From: Aggregatibacter aphrophilus ATCC 33389
GTDB lineage: Bacteria; Pseudomonadota; Gammaproteobacteria; Enterobacterales; Pasteurellaceae
Reading direction: 5' to 3'
DNA: 64,000 bases
NCBI RefSeq assembly: GCF_900636915.1
Contig: NZ_LR134327.1
Coordinates: 620,001-684,000 of the forward strand
The position numbers and the translations under genes are program-made. Below the pieces are notes generated by a model. It searched no databases and was not told where the DNA came from. It was given only the letters and a program-made list of their open reading frames with translations. The number at the start of each line of letters is the position of its first letter. Position 1 is the first letter of the stretch. Positions 50,709 through 59,374 of the stretch are shown one piece after another.

Positions 50709-50803
50709 AAAAAACTCCGTTTTTTGAACGTTGGCTATGCCAACGGCTCCGAAGGAGCGAATAAATCACATAAGTGATTTATGAGTATCTTTTTAAGTGT
50801 TTT

Positions 50804-51670
50804 TTAAAGCAACTCTTCCACGCTCACGCCATTTAAGCCGTCTGAAACCACGCTGATTTTGTAATCGTCAAAACCGCTAGCTGGCGTACCTGATTCGCCG
50901 TTTACGCGTTCGACTTTCACGGCGTCAAACAGTTTATGTGCAGGCTGGTTGCCGAGCGCGCTGTCATGTTTGAACACAATCAGTTTGCGTGCCGCCATTT
51001 CGCCACGGGCGGCGGAGCGGTCGTGTTCAAACATCAGTTGCAGGGCTTGCCAGAGTTTGGCTAAATCGTCGTCTGAAAAACCGGTTTTGGCGGCAAGGTT
51101 GGCGGAGATAAAGCCATGCACGCGGTAGAGCGCGTAAGGGACGATGTATTTGCGACCCATGGTGCGTTCTTTTTCCAAGTCTTTTTCGTTGGTTACCGCC
51201 ATGCGGGTGATGGAAACTTCCAACGGCACAATCGGGTCAATAGATTGTGCAAACGCCAGTTGCACCGGACCGCGCACTTGTCCGCTGTTGACTTCGGTGG
51301 TCATCACGGCGCCGAAGGTGCGGATATCGAAGAAGTTTTTGCACATCCACGCGGTAATGTCGCGGGCTTTGGCTTCGTCTTTAGGCAGTTTTTTGGCTTC
51401 TGACTCAATGCCGAGTGCTTCATAAGCGCGTTTGTTTTGCAGGTTTAACACACTTTTTTCTTTGACATAGATTTCGTAACCGGCTTCATTTTCGCTGCTG
51501 ATTTCCACAAAATTACGGATTTTGCGTTTCAGGCAGACATCGGTTACCAAGCCTTTACTGGATTCGGGGTCAAGACGCGGCATATTGCCCGCATCGGGAT
51601 CGCCGTTAGGGTTGCCGTTGGTAACATCAAAAAAGTAAACAAATTCATAGCGGTTTTGAATGGCAGACAT
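50804..51670 (-). CDS. cas7: Cascade backbone protein Cas7 (Csd2)
   Basis: Multiple copies of Cas7 line the crRNA in the type I-C effector complex. The 288-residue protein starts with the Csd2 signature [25 protein letters not shown] and continues with [15 protein letters not shown]. It contains a Neisseria-type DNA uptake word (GCCGTCTGAA at 50837-50846). It lies 11 bases after the cas8c stop. Confidence 0.95.
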   Translation of the reverse strand: MSAIQNRYEFVYFFDVTNGNPNGDPDAGNMPRLDPESSKGLVTDVCLKRKIRNFVEISSENEAGYEIYVKEKSVLNLQNKRAYEALGIESEAKKLPKDEAKARDITAWMCKNFFDIRTFGAVMTTEVNSGQVRGPVQLAFAQSIDPIVPLEVSITRMAVTNEKDLEKERTMGRKYIVPYALYRVHGFISANLAAKTGFSDDDLAKLWQALQLMFEHDRSAARGEMAARKLIVFKHDSALGNQPAHKLFDAVKVERVNGESGTPASGFDDYKISVVSDGLNGVSVEELL

Positions 51671-51681
51671 TTTCTGGCTCC

Positions 51682-53475
51682 TTAGTTTTCAATAGTTTCA
51701 GCGGTTTCTTTTTTAGCAAAATAGCTTTGTTCTTGGTGGTAATAGCCGATGGCGAAGCGGCCTTGCTCGTCAATGCTCAAATGGCGCGGAAAGGTTTCGG
51801 GCAGTTTGGCAATGATTTCGCCCAAATCTTTATCCAAATTCACCGCCATGCCGGCTTTGTCTTTACGCAAGCGCGACAAATGGTGTTTTGCACCCGACAA
51901 AAGACGCGGAAAAACGGAAAACGGCACGGCGGAAGCGGAGCCGTAATAGCGGTCGGCAATACCAGCATTCAAATCGCCCAATGCCTGATATTGAATGCGC
52001 TCCAACACGGCAAACAGCCGCCCTAAAAGATAGGCGCGATTCGGGCTTTCATTGTTCAAACTCATAGGAACTCCTTCTTCGATAAAACCTTTTCTAAAAC
52101 GCCGCTCTAATACGGCTTTCATCATTGCCACGCGCAGACCGTTCACATCGCCGTCGGCGCGGATTCGGGTAATCAGTTGCGACAGCAAGCTCATGGGATA
52201 CGGCGTACCGCAAATCACGGCGCGGGTCATTTCACCTGCCAATACGGGCGAAATGTTTTCGCTTTTGCCCAACACGGCAGTTTGCAATAAGAGTCGCCAA
52301 ATAGACGGCGGCGTTTTCCATGCACAAGGCTCAAGGGCTAAATCTTGCCAATGCTGCGCCAAATTTTCCGCTAGCTGCCCAAACGTGGTGTCTAGCCAAA
52401 ACCGAACAGAAATCCGCGCGGCGTTGGGGGCAAGCCCTAAGATATAAAAACGGGTATTGGCAGAGAGTTCGGGCGCAATTTCTTGCAGCGGACGACCTTT
52501 GCCGATCTGTTCCAATACGTTGAAAACTTTGGCGCTTTCTTGTTCGTCATCCGGCGGCGTGAACACATGCGCGAAGAAACCTTCGGCAGCCTGCGCAGTT
52601 GCGTTATCATCCGCTTCCGCCCAAAAGACCGTGCTGGCGTCACCAATGGTCAAACAGTGATTGTTTTCTTCTTGATTACGTTGGCGCAACAGATAGTTCA
52701 GCGCAGTGGTGTAGGCAAAGGCGGATTGTTCGGAAACAGGTGCATTTGCGCCTTGCTCTTTACCAAAAGAGGCAAAGGCTTCTTTGTTGAACGAAATAAT
52801 CGAACCGCCGGAGCTTTGCCCGCCAAACACGCCTTTAATCGCCGGATGCAGCCGCGCAATCGGGGCTGTATCGCCACTAATCAAGCACAAGCCCTCAAGC
52901 GCCTCATCGCTTTTCAGGCAGCCTGCCCACAAGGTTTGTGCGGCTTCGCGTTTATGGATAAGTGCGGTCGGTTTTTCAAGAGAAAATGCGATGTTGGCAT
53001 CGAGCATTTCGGCAGGCAGATTTTCGGCAGCAAAATATGCAGGCTGCCAGTTTTGCAGAAAACGGCACAAGGCTTGCAAGCCTTCATCTTCGCTATTTTG
53101 CAGTAAATCGAGATGGTATTGCTTAAAGGCATCAAAAGTTTTTTCAGACGACGTAAACGGCTTTTCCTTCGCCTCGGCTTTGTTTTTATTGGTTTCCACA
53201 CCAAGCGAATAAGAAGTTTTATCCCACAGAAAAAATGGCTTGGGTGTAGTACCAGGGCGTTTGAAAGATTGAGGCACGCTCATCAGCTTCGGCTGCGGCT
53301 TTTTATCGGCGGTCAGATTCGGCACAACGGTTTTCAGACGACCTTCTTTGTCCAACACCAAAATCCAGCCGATTTTTTCCTCGCTAAAACCATAAGGCGG
53401 CACTTTCGGGTTGCCCATTTCATCGTTTTCCGCTGCTAAACGGCGGTAATAGCGGGCAAGGGAGGCAAGAATCAT
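51682..53475 (-). CDS. cas8c: Large subunit Cas8c (Csd1)
   Basis: Cas8c is the PAM-recognising large subunit of type I-C Cascade. An internally translated C-terminal Cas11c is known in other systems, and I did not locate its start. The 597-residue protein has the Csd1 features: [14 protein letters not shown] at the N-terminus, the segment [18 protein letters not shown] in the middle, and [24 protein letters not shown] near the C-terminus. Its start overlaps the cas5c stop as ATGA. It carries three Neisseriaceae uptake words and one Pasteurellaceae uptake signal. Confidence 0.94.
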   Translation of the reverse strand: MILASLARYYRRLAAENDEMGNPKVPPYGFSEEKIGWILVLDKEGRLKTVVPNLTADKKPQPKLMSVPQSFKRPGTTPKPFFLWDKTSYSLGVETNKNKAEAKEKPFTSSEKTFDAFKQYHLDLLQNSEDEGLQALCRFLQNWQPAYFAAENLPAEMLDANIAFSLEKPTALIHKREAAQTLWAGCLKSDEALEGLCLISGDTAPIARLHPAIKGVFGGQSSGGSIISFNKEAFASFGKEQGANAPVSEQSAFAYTTALNYLLRQRNQEENNHCLTIGDASTVFWAEADDNATAQAAEGFFAHVFTPPDDEQESAKVFNVLEQIGKGRPLQEIAPELSANTRFYILGLAPNAARISVRFWLDTTFGQLAENLAQHWQDLALEPCAWKTPPSIWRLLLQTAVLGKSENISPVLAGEMTRAVICGTPYPMSLLSQLITRIRADGDVNGLRVAMMKAVLERRFRKGFIEEGVPMSLNNESPNRAYLLGRLFAVLERIQYQALGDLNAGIADRYYGSASAVPFSVFPRLLSGAKHHLSRLRKDKAGMAVNLDKDLGEIIAKLPETFPRHLSIDEQGRFAIGYYHQEQSYFAKKETAETIEN

Positions 53476-54149
53476 GCTTTCACCTCCTCGGCGTAAAACG
53501 GCGGCACATCAATCACGCCGTCTTTCATTTGTGCGCGGAAAAAATGCGGCGTGCTGCCGTGATCAAAATCAATGTCGTGCAACATCCAGCCCAAATCTCG
53601 GTTTGCCTCTCTTTCCGATAATGCCAACGGCGGCAGCGGCTCGCCTTCGTCAATCAACGCAAAATCAGCAGGAAATTCACGCACGCCCAAACAAGGCTGC
53701 TGAAAACATTGCCCCTTTTTCGCACGGCGTTTGAACATCTCGATATGCTTGGTAACGGTCTCATCTGCCCCCGCTTTTGCCGTCAGCACCGCATGAGCTT
53801 CAATCACATAAGCCACGTCTTTAAGCACCGTCGCCGCGCGCTGCTGGCGGTCGTCTTCAATCAGCGTATATAAATCGGCAACGCTCTTGCGCTTCATCGC
53901 CCCGCTGACCTTACCCGCCGAAATCTTGCCGCCCAACTCATTGCGCCGCACCGACTCAAACCGAATCGGCTTCAACACATAAATCCGGTCAATCACCCAC
54001 CGAATCGCCGGCTTCCAATGCACCGCTGCCAAAATCCCGCGCGCCGCCGACGGCGTGATGACATCATAAGACACCCGCTCCACCTTCATCTCCGGACGGG
54101 TAAAACAGGCATAATCGCCCCAAATGTGTAGGCGGATTTGATTTGCCAT
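53472..54149 (-). CDS. cas5: crRNA-processing protein Cas5c
   Basis: In type I-C systems Cas5 replaces Cas6 and cuts the pre-crRNA. The 225-residue RAMP protein starts IRLHIWGDYACFTRPEMKVERVSYDVITPSAARGIL, a classic Cas5d/Cas5c opening. In a compact I-C operon, cas5 directly follows cas3. Here it is separated from cas3 by about 2.7 kb of other defence genes. A partial CRISPR repeat begins 11 bases upstream of its start codon, almost touching its Shine-Dalgarno (AAGGAG). Confidence 0.95.
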   Translation of the reverse strand: MANQIRLHIWGDYACFTRPEMKVERVSYDVITPSAARGILAAVHWKPAIRWVIDRIYVLKPIRFESVRRNELGGKISAGKVSGAMKRKSVADLYTLIEDDRQQRAATVLKDVAYVIEAHAVLTAKAGADETVTKHIEMFKRRAKKGQCFQQPCLGVREFPADFALIDEGEPLPPLALSEREANRDLGWMLHDIDFDHGSTPHFFRAQMKDGVIDVPPFYAEEVKA

Positions 54150-54160
54150 ATAAACTCCTT

Positions 54161-54186
54161 AACACACAGCCGCCCGAAAGCGGCTG
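54161..54186. repeat. Orphan partial CRISPR repeat upstream of cas5c
   Basis: Twenty-six bases are identical to the last part of the array repeat (AACACACAG through GCGGCTG). They lie between the cas5c ribosome-binding site and the inserted defence genes, about 6.7 kb from the array. Confidence 0.85.
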
Positions 54187-54213
54187 ATTTTTACTGATAA
54201 CCTATAAATTTTA

Positions 54214-54245
54214 GTTTCAATCCACGCACTTGATAAATGCGATCC
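54214..54245. repeat. Second, different CRISPR-like repeat
   Basis: GTTTCAATCCACGCAC followed by a weak stem (CGCA with TGCG around TTGATAAA) resembles the other common type I-C repeat form, whose complement ends GCGTGGATTGAAAC. It lies 27 bases beyond the orphan repeat of the local kind. Confidence 0.55.
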
Positions 54246-54248
54246 GCT

Positions 54249-54332
54249 TTAGGCAGACTTTTTCTCAAATCTTAAAAAATCTGCTAATTTTTTTGATTCG
54301 GCAACTTCATCATGCGGAATCAGTACATAATC
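54249..54332 (-). pseudogene. C-terminal 27-codon remnant, possibly a type III Res subunit
   Basis: In the frame starting at 54332 the minus strand encodes DYVLIPHDEV and then a lysine-rich end before TAA at 54249-54251. It begins exactly where the upstream mod-like sequence stops being recognisable. It looks like the tail of a restriction helicase gene left after an internal deletion. The family assignment is tentative. Confidence 0.4.
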
Positions 54333-54805
54333 AATTTTGCATCATTTTGAGGAGCAGATTTCTTAACCCAAATGGCATTTACAACAAAATTCCTCCGCCC
54401 AAACACTTCATCACACAAGACTTTCAAATAATGCGCTTCGTTGTCGTCAATGGTAATCCATAGCGAACCATCGTCTGAAAGCAGGCGTTTGATGATTTCC
54501 AAGCGGTCGCGCATCAGCCCCATCCAAATAGAATGCTCCACCCCATCGTCGTAATGTTCAAACGCAGAGCCAGTGTTAAAAGGTGGTTCGATAAACACGC
54601 ATTTCACCTTACCCGTAAATTCCTGCTCCAACGCTTTAAGCGAAAGCAGGTTGTCGCCGAAAATCAATCGGTTATCAAACACCGCCGATTCTGACCACAC
54701 TTTGGCATGATAGGACTTTTCCGTGTCTTCCAGCAAAATCCGCGCTTCTAACTTCGGACGTTTGTGTTTGCCTATTCAGGTGAGTTCTAGTTTTTGTTTG
54801 GTCAT
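54333..54805 (-). pseudogene. Truncated Mod-type adenine DNA methyltransferase
   Basis: From ATG 54805 the sequence reads MTKQKLELT, then a TGA at 54776-54778 where homologues have Trp, then continues in the same frame as a Mod-family N-terminus. Visible parts are IFGDNLLSLKAL, IEPPFNTGSAFEHYDD and SDDGSLWITIDDNE. The catalytic motif, normally D-P-P-Y, has become E-P-P-F. After the QNDAK codons, homology ends and the frame closes at 54320-54322 (TGA). With a stop, an altered catalytic motif and loss of most of the gene, it is non-functional. It follows the KwaB-like stop by 11 bases, so it was once in the same operon. Confidence 0.8.
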
Positions 54806-54816
54806 AACTTTACACC

Positions 54817-55761
54817 TTATTTATTAACCTTGGATTTTGCAGCAGCATCAAATATTTCATCATTGATGGGTGAGCGCAAACGATCGTTATTAAGCAGTTT
54901 TAACAATAAATCTATTGTTTCTTCTTCAACTACAATCTGCCCATTCTCCACCTTCAAATCCCATTTTTCTTTTTTATTGACAGCAATTAATTTTTTAAGA
55001 TAATCAGGTTGTTTATAATAACCAGATTTTAATATAGAAGCCATTTTTCGTAAGTGATGTAGATTATTACCAACATACTGCTCAATCAATTCTATATTTT
55101 TAAAAGTTTCAAGATTTTTAAAATCAGCAATCACTTCGGCAGATTTTCGCTTCATCCCTTCCCGAAAATTCATTGAACTCTCAAACTGTTTTTTGCTCGC
55201 TATAAATACTGTTCTTTTATAAACAAAAAAATCATAATTTGGATAAATAACAAAAACCTCTTTATCATCAGGATCAACCAATTCTTTATTTATAAAAAAC
55301 AGAATCCCTTTTGAAGCCACCTTTTTAGGCTGCGTGTCCGTATTGATTTTTTTCCAGGCATACAATTTTTTATCATCTTTTTCAAACAAAATAACATAGG
55401 CCCATGAATTAAGTAGATCTTTATGATTATCTACTCTTGGATTATCAAAACCTTTATTTATTTCCGCCTCAACTTTTTCAAAATCTGTGATACCAGAATC
55501 AACTGTTAGCAATACATCATCACAGTCTGCATTGCTATAATCATATTTCTCAACATGAAACTTTTTCCCTTGAAGTTGATTTTTCAGGTAGCCTTTAAAG
55601 CGAGTAGGCAATTTTTTATCCATATCGACACGCCAAGCATGATACGAAGCTTCTTTGATAGTTGTTGGAGCCTTTCTTTTTATCAGCCAGAATGATACAG
55701 ACCAATCGTTAAAATTTTCTGCTTGTATTTCTTTAATTTGTTTTTTAGTGTTTGTGCTCAT
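54817..55761 (-). CDS. KwaB-like protein (DUF4868)
   Basis: The 314-residue soluble protein looks like a DUF4868/KwaB-like protein: a central segment AYVILFEKDDKKLYAWKKIN, then the VYKRTVFIASKKQFESSM block, and a C-terminus RLRSPINDEIFDAAAKSK. In the Kiwa anti-phage system KwaB is a cytosolic DNA-binding partner of the membrane protein KwaA. The adjacent upstream gene encodes a four-helix membrane protein whose stop overlaps this start (ATGA), which supports the Kiwa assignment. The gene is AT-rich and intact. It carries no uptake words and is distinct in composition from the cas genes on both sides. Confidence 0.7.
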   Translation of the reverse strand: MSTNTKKQIKEIQAENFNDWSVSFWLIKRKAPTTIKEASYHAWRVDMDKKLPTRFKGYLKNQLQGKKFHVEKYDYSNADCDDVLLTVDSGITDFEKVEAEINKGFDNPRVDNHKDLLNSWAYVILFEKDDKKLYAWKKINTDTQPKKVASKGILFFINKELVDPDDKEVFVIYPNYDFFVYKRTVFIASKKQFESSMNFREGMKRKSAEVIADFKNLETFKNIELIEQYVGNNLHHLRKMASILKSGYYKQPDYLKKLIAVNKKEKWDLKVENGQIVVEEETIDLLLKLLNNDRLRSPINDEIFDAAAKSKVNK

Positions 55762-56339
55762 GATTTTTCCTTATCATTCTTATAGTCAGAGTTTGAACGA
55801 ATATATAGATAATGAGAAAGCCTATCCAAACAAACTGTATCACCATAGCTAATGGGTTGCTTAGTAATAACCATTGCTTGCACCTCCTTTTCCCCTCGCT
55901 TAAATGTACAATCAATCAACATATATCCAAAAATAGCCAAGATAGGATTGATAAATACTGTTTTTGTTCGATAAGCCATAGTGAACAATACAGTCAAAAA
56001 TAATATAATCGCCAATATTGTTTGCCAATCAGTTAAGTCAATCCGCATAAAAGACATCATATAAGGAATTGTATATCCAAACATATCTCCTGACTTATTC
56101 GATGCCTTACTCACGACAACCATTAATCCACTTCGGACGCTTTTAACCACTTGCAACACAATGATGCTGCTAATTATTGCTGCAACTAATAAGCCAATTC
56201 CGATTTCTGGAGAATTAAAATAGTTTGGACTTGTCAAATCTATTTGTTTAATTGCCATAATCACCATTAATGGAGAATATGCACTAATAAAAAGAATTAA
56301 CGAGACCCATGGTCTTAATCTTAAAGATGAATCAGCCAT
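55758..56339 (-). CDS. KwaA-like four-helix membrane protein
   Basis: The 193-residue protein has four clear membrane segments: WVSLILFISAYSPLMVIMAI, then a helix around GIGLLVAAIISSIIVLQV, then TILAIILFLTVLFTMAY, then FINPILAIFGYMLIDC. A charged cytosolic tail follows. This layout, and translational coupling to a DUF4868 gene, match KwaA, the membrane sensor of the Kiwa system. Sequence-level identity to KwaA could not be tested here. I use ATG 56339, which follows AAAGGA. It lies 29 bases after the end of the helicase remnant. Confidence 0.6.
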   Translation of the reverse strand: MADSSLRLRPWVSLILFISAYSPLMVIMAIKQIDLTSPNYFNSPEIGIGLLVAAIISSIIVLQVVKSVRSGLMVVVSKASNKSGDMFGYTIPYMMSFMRIDLTDWQTILAIILFLTVLFTMAYRTKTVFINPILAIFGYMLIDCTFKRGEKEVQAMVITKQPISYGDTVCLDRLSHYLYIRSNSDYKNDKEKS

Positions 56340-56368
56340 ATTTATTTTTCCTTTCAATTTGACTCATA

Positions 56369-56739
56369 TCACACCATCTCCCACTCAATAAAAAACAATT
56401 CTTCCTCTTCAACCTTCTGTTTCAACTGTTCTTCCAGCTCTTCAATCAAACGGTTGGGGTGATAATCAGAATTTTACGTTTGCGTTCTGCCCAATGCTGC
56501 AATATTACCAAGCCCGCTTCGATGTTTTTTCCTAAACCTACTTCATCTGCCAAAATCACACCTTTCGACAACGGATTTTTGCAGGCAAACAAAGCTGCAT
56601 CAACTTGATGTGGGTTTAAATCGACTTGGGCATCAACCAATGTTGTTGCTAACGAGTCCATACTGCCACCCTCGGCTTGACGGGTTAAAAACCAGGAGTA
56701 GTATCGAGCTTGATGTAGTGTCAGTTGAGATTGGGACAT
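56369..56739 (-). pseudogene. Internally deleted SNF2-type helicase
   Basis: The first 90 or so codons from ATG 56739 encode the N-terminus of an SNF2-like helicase: LTLHQARYYSWFLTRQAEGG, NPHQVDAALFA and the P-loop region ADEVGLGKNIEAG (usually GKT). At about 56462 this joins, out of frame, a C-terminal tail in another frame (HPNRLIEELEEQLKQKVEEE through FFIEWEMV, stop 56369-56371). The whole catalytic core is missing. A large internal deletion explains it. Relatives of this helicase occur with Mod and Res genes in defence islands. Confidence 0.75.
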
Positions 56740-56835
56740 GGTCTTAATTTTCTCCAAATTACTTTTTAAGCCACAGGAAGGATATGCCTTTTAAAGGTAA
56801 AAATCAAATTAATATTCTATAAATTATAAGTTAAT

Positions 56836-59127
56836 TTAAAACGCCAAACTCTCCCCCTTCAAAAATGCCGTATCCTCCCAACTCAACCCCGCCACCTCAT
56901 CATACAAATCAAGTCCAATCAGCGTATAAAATTGTTTGCCGAAGTTTTTCTCGTTAATCGGTTCGATACGTCCTGCTTTATACAAAGCAGCGAGGGCTTT
57001 TTCGGGGATTTGGACGGTGTAGGGTTGCAATTTGCGTAAGAGTCCGCCGATGTGGTCGGTGTGGTGCAGGCTGCTAATGAGGTTTTCGGCCTCACCATCA
57101 AACGGAATAATCAGCGGCTGCATGTGGCTTTCGATCATGCGGAATTTGTCGGCGATGGTTTGGAATGGGAAATCAAGGCTTTGCCCTGTATCGTTGTGCA
57201 TTTTCAGGATTTTTTTATTATCCAGTTCGCTGCCTTTTAATTGATAAAGCTCGGCGAAGTAGGCAGCGACGGCTTGCGTGGATAAGAGGTCGTCTGAAAA
57301 CTCATCGGCAGTCAGGCGCATAACGGCAGCTTGGGTAGCAAGTTCTGGCGGGGCTTTCCATTGTTCTTCGGGCGCGAATATCCAGACAAAGCTGTTTTCA
57401 GGTAGCCTTTTGCCTTCACGGTTGCAGCGTCCGGCGGCTTGGGCAACGCTGTCTAAACCTGCTTCGGCGCGCATCACCAGTGGAAAATCCACATCCACAC
57501 CGGCTTCAATTAAGGAGGTGGCGATGACGCGGCAGGGTTCGCCGTTTTTCAGACGACCTCGGATCTCATCAATCTTTTGGCTGCGGTGTTTGGCGCACAT
57601 CAAGGTGGTCAGGTGGAACGTGCCGTCAAGATGTTTGGCTTGGTCGTACAGGCTGCGGGCGTGGCGGCGGTTATTGACGATAATGAGCATTTGCGGGTGT
57701 TCGGCAAGTTTGGCGAGCAGGTTGGCGTCGGTTTGTGTGCCGATGTGTTGCACGGTGGTGCGGCGCAGTTTATCGAAAAGTGCGGTCGGTTTTGGGGCTA
57801 TTTCGCGCACGTTCTCAAAGCCGCGATAGAAGCCGTTTTCGGCTTGCACGGCTGGCTGGGTGGCGGTGCACATGACGACGCTGCAGCGGTAGTTTTGCGC
57901 CAATTCTTTGATGGCTTGCATGATGGGCAGCAAAAGATTGAGCGGCAGCATTTGCGCTTCGTCGAGGATGATGACGGAGCCTGCGATGTTGTGCAGCTTG
58001 CGACAGCGCGAGGAGCGGTCGGCAAAGAGGGACTCGAAGAATTGCACGGCGGTGGTTACGACAATCGGCGCGTCCCAGTTTTCCGAGGCAAGGCGCAATT
58101 TGTCTTTGGTGGCCTCATTTTGCAGTTTGCCGTCGTCGAAGGTGCTGTGATGTTCCAACACGGCTTGTTCGCCCAATTCGCCAAAGGCCTTGCGAAATTC
58201 GGCAGCATTTTGTTCGATGATGCTGGTGAACGGGATGACGTAAATCACGCGTCGTATACCGTGCTGTTTGGCGTGTTCCAGCGCAAATGCCATGGAAGTG
58301 AAAGTTTTGCCGCCGCCGGTCGGCACAGTGAGCGTGAACAGCCCTAGCGGTTGTGCCGCTTGTTCTACGGCATGATCGAGAATTTCACTGCGCAGGCAGT
58401 TTAAGGTGGCATTGCGTTTTTCGGCTTCAGTTTGCTCTGGAGCTTGGGCGATACGTCGTCTGAAATTGTTGATAAATTGATTGAAATTGTGTTGTAAGGC
58501 GTTTAAATCGGGATAACCGCCGCGCTCGATGGCTTTGTTTTCTAGGTTTGAATAAAAGGCTTCGGTGTCAAGATAATCGGCATCCACCAAGCAGGAATAG
58601 AGCATTCGGGTGAAGAAGGCGTAGGAGAAAAAAGGATGATGCGCGTCGGCTTTGAGTGGCGGTGCGGATAGGGTTTCCGGGAGCTTGATTTCTTGTTGCC
58701 ACAGGTTATCGAGAACGGGAATATCTGCGCCGAATCGCAATGCCAAACGATCCTTTAACGTGCGGCGGTTATCGCCTTCACCGTTTCCATTTGCCAACCC
58801 GGCATGGTGCCCCGCAATGCAAAATGCCATCAGCTTGCCGATAACATTTCCCCAACGCTCGACAGCAATTTTGGCTCCGGCGGTGGCATGATCGACTGAT
58901 GGGCCTCCATGCAATCGCTGATTAAAGGGTTCCGAATATTTCCCTACATCATGAAGCTGTCCCGTCTGGCAGGCAATTTCCTGCGCACCAAACACCCGAG
59001 CAAACTCCGCAGCCATTTCACCAGCATTGACCGAATGGCTTTGTAAGGTTTGCCAATGTTCGTAAGGTAAGAGATTGCCGAGTTTGTCTTGCGCGGAATG
59101 GGCGTAGCGAATAACAGATTGGGACAT
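56836..59127 (-). CDS. cas3: CRISPR helicase-nuclease Cas3 (type I-C)
   Basis: Cas3 is recruited by Cascade and unwinds and degrades target DNA. The 763-residue protein has the N-terminal HD nuclease domain (H59-D60 in LHDVGKYSEPF, then VDHATAG), the helicase P-loop TVPTGGGKTFTS, the DEAQ box (VIILDEAQMLPL) and motif VI QAAGRCNREG. The length is normal and no lesion is seen, so interference may still work if the downstream genes are expressed. It has four Neisseriaceae uptake words and one Pasteurellaceae uptake signal (near 57778). The 247 bases between it and glnE should contain its promoter. Confidence 0.96.
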   Translation of the reverse strand: MSQSVIRYAHSAQDKLGNLLPYEHWQTLQSHSVNAGEMAAEFARVFGAQEIACQTGQLHDVGKYSEPFNQRLHGGPSVDHATAGAKIAVERWGNVIGKLMAFCIAGHHAGLANGNGEGDNRRTLKDRLALRFGADIPVLDNLWQQEIKLPETLSAPPLKADAHHPFFSYAFFTRMLYSCLVDADYLDTEAFYSNLENKAIERGGYPDLNALQHNFNQFINNFRRRIAQAPEQTEAEKRNATLNCLRSEILDHAVEQAAQPLGLFTLTVPTGGGKTFTSMAFALEHAKQHGIRRVIYVIPFTSIIEQNAAEFRKAFGELGEQAVLEHHSTFDDGKLQNEATKDKLRLASENWDAPIVVTTAVQFFESLFADRSSRCRKLHNIAGSVIILDEAQMLPLNLLLPIMQAIKELAQNYRCSVVMCTATQPAVQAENGFYRGFENVREIAPKPTALFDKLRRTTVQHIGTQTDANLLAKLAEHPQMLIIVNNRRHARSLYDQAKHLDGTFHLTTLMCAKHRSQKIDEIRGRLKNGEPCRVIATSLIEAGVDVDFPLVMRAEAGLDSVAQAAGRCNREGKRLPENSFVWIFAPEEQWKAPPELATQAAVMRLTADEFSDDLLSTQAVAAYFAELYQLKGSELDNKKILKMHNDTGQSLDFPFQTIADKFRMIESHMQPLIIPFDGEAENLISSLHHTDHIGGLLRKLQPYTVQIPEKALAALYKAGRIEPINEKNFGKQFYTLIGLDLYDEVAGLSWEDTAFLKGESLAF

Positions 59128-59374
59128 TTTGGTTTCCTAAGGTTAAATACAATATTATTTTTTATTTAATAAATAAGGTGTGGTTTCTTTAAGAATAAAT
59201 TTAGATTTTTTAGAAACATAACATCACACTTACTTGTAGTCAGAGCGTATCAAAAATATTGCATATCATCTAACACCTTTCTCTCATTCTGAGACCCCAA
59301 TCACACTTTTTCTCCCCTGAAATTTTCGCCATTTCATGCTAAAGTTTACGTATCATTTTTCATAAGGATTCACC

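Larger units (their letters stand above)
50253..58464. repeat. Neisseriaceae DNA uptake words within the cas genes
   Basis: Eleven DUS-like words occur in the cas genes. AGGTCGTCTGAA is at 50253, 53333 (complement), 57287 and 57548 (complement). ACGTCGTCTGAA is at 53143 (complement) and 58453, and AGGCCGTCTGAA at 50421 (complement). GCCGTCTGAA is at 50837, TCGTCTGAA at 51068, AGGCTGCCTGAA at 52913 (complement) and AGGCTACCTGAA at 57397 (complement). The first, fourth, sixth and seventh forms correspond to published DUS dialects. Outside the cas genes I found one GCCGTCTGAA (menE). Confidence 0.8.

Noticed and set aside
52483..53106. A 207-codon plus-strand frame opposite cas8c
   Set aside because: Antisense shadow without motifs or a ribosome-binding site.
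57577..58347. A 256-codon plus-strand frame opposite cas3
   Set aside because: It is a GC-driven antisense shadow of cas3, which has all its motifs on the other strand. It has no recognisable domain.
59128..59374. A search for a tRNA or small RNA between cas3 and glnE
   Set aside because: No cloverleaf or strong hairpin seen. It is probably only divergent promoters.
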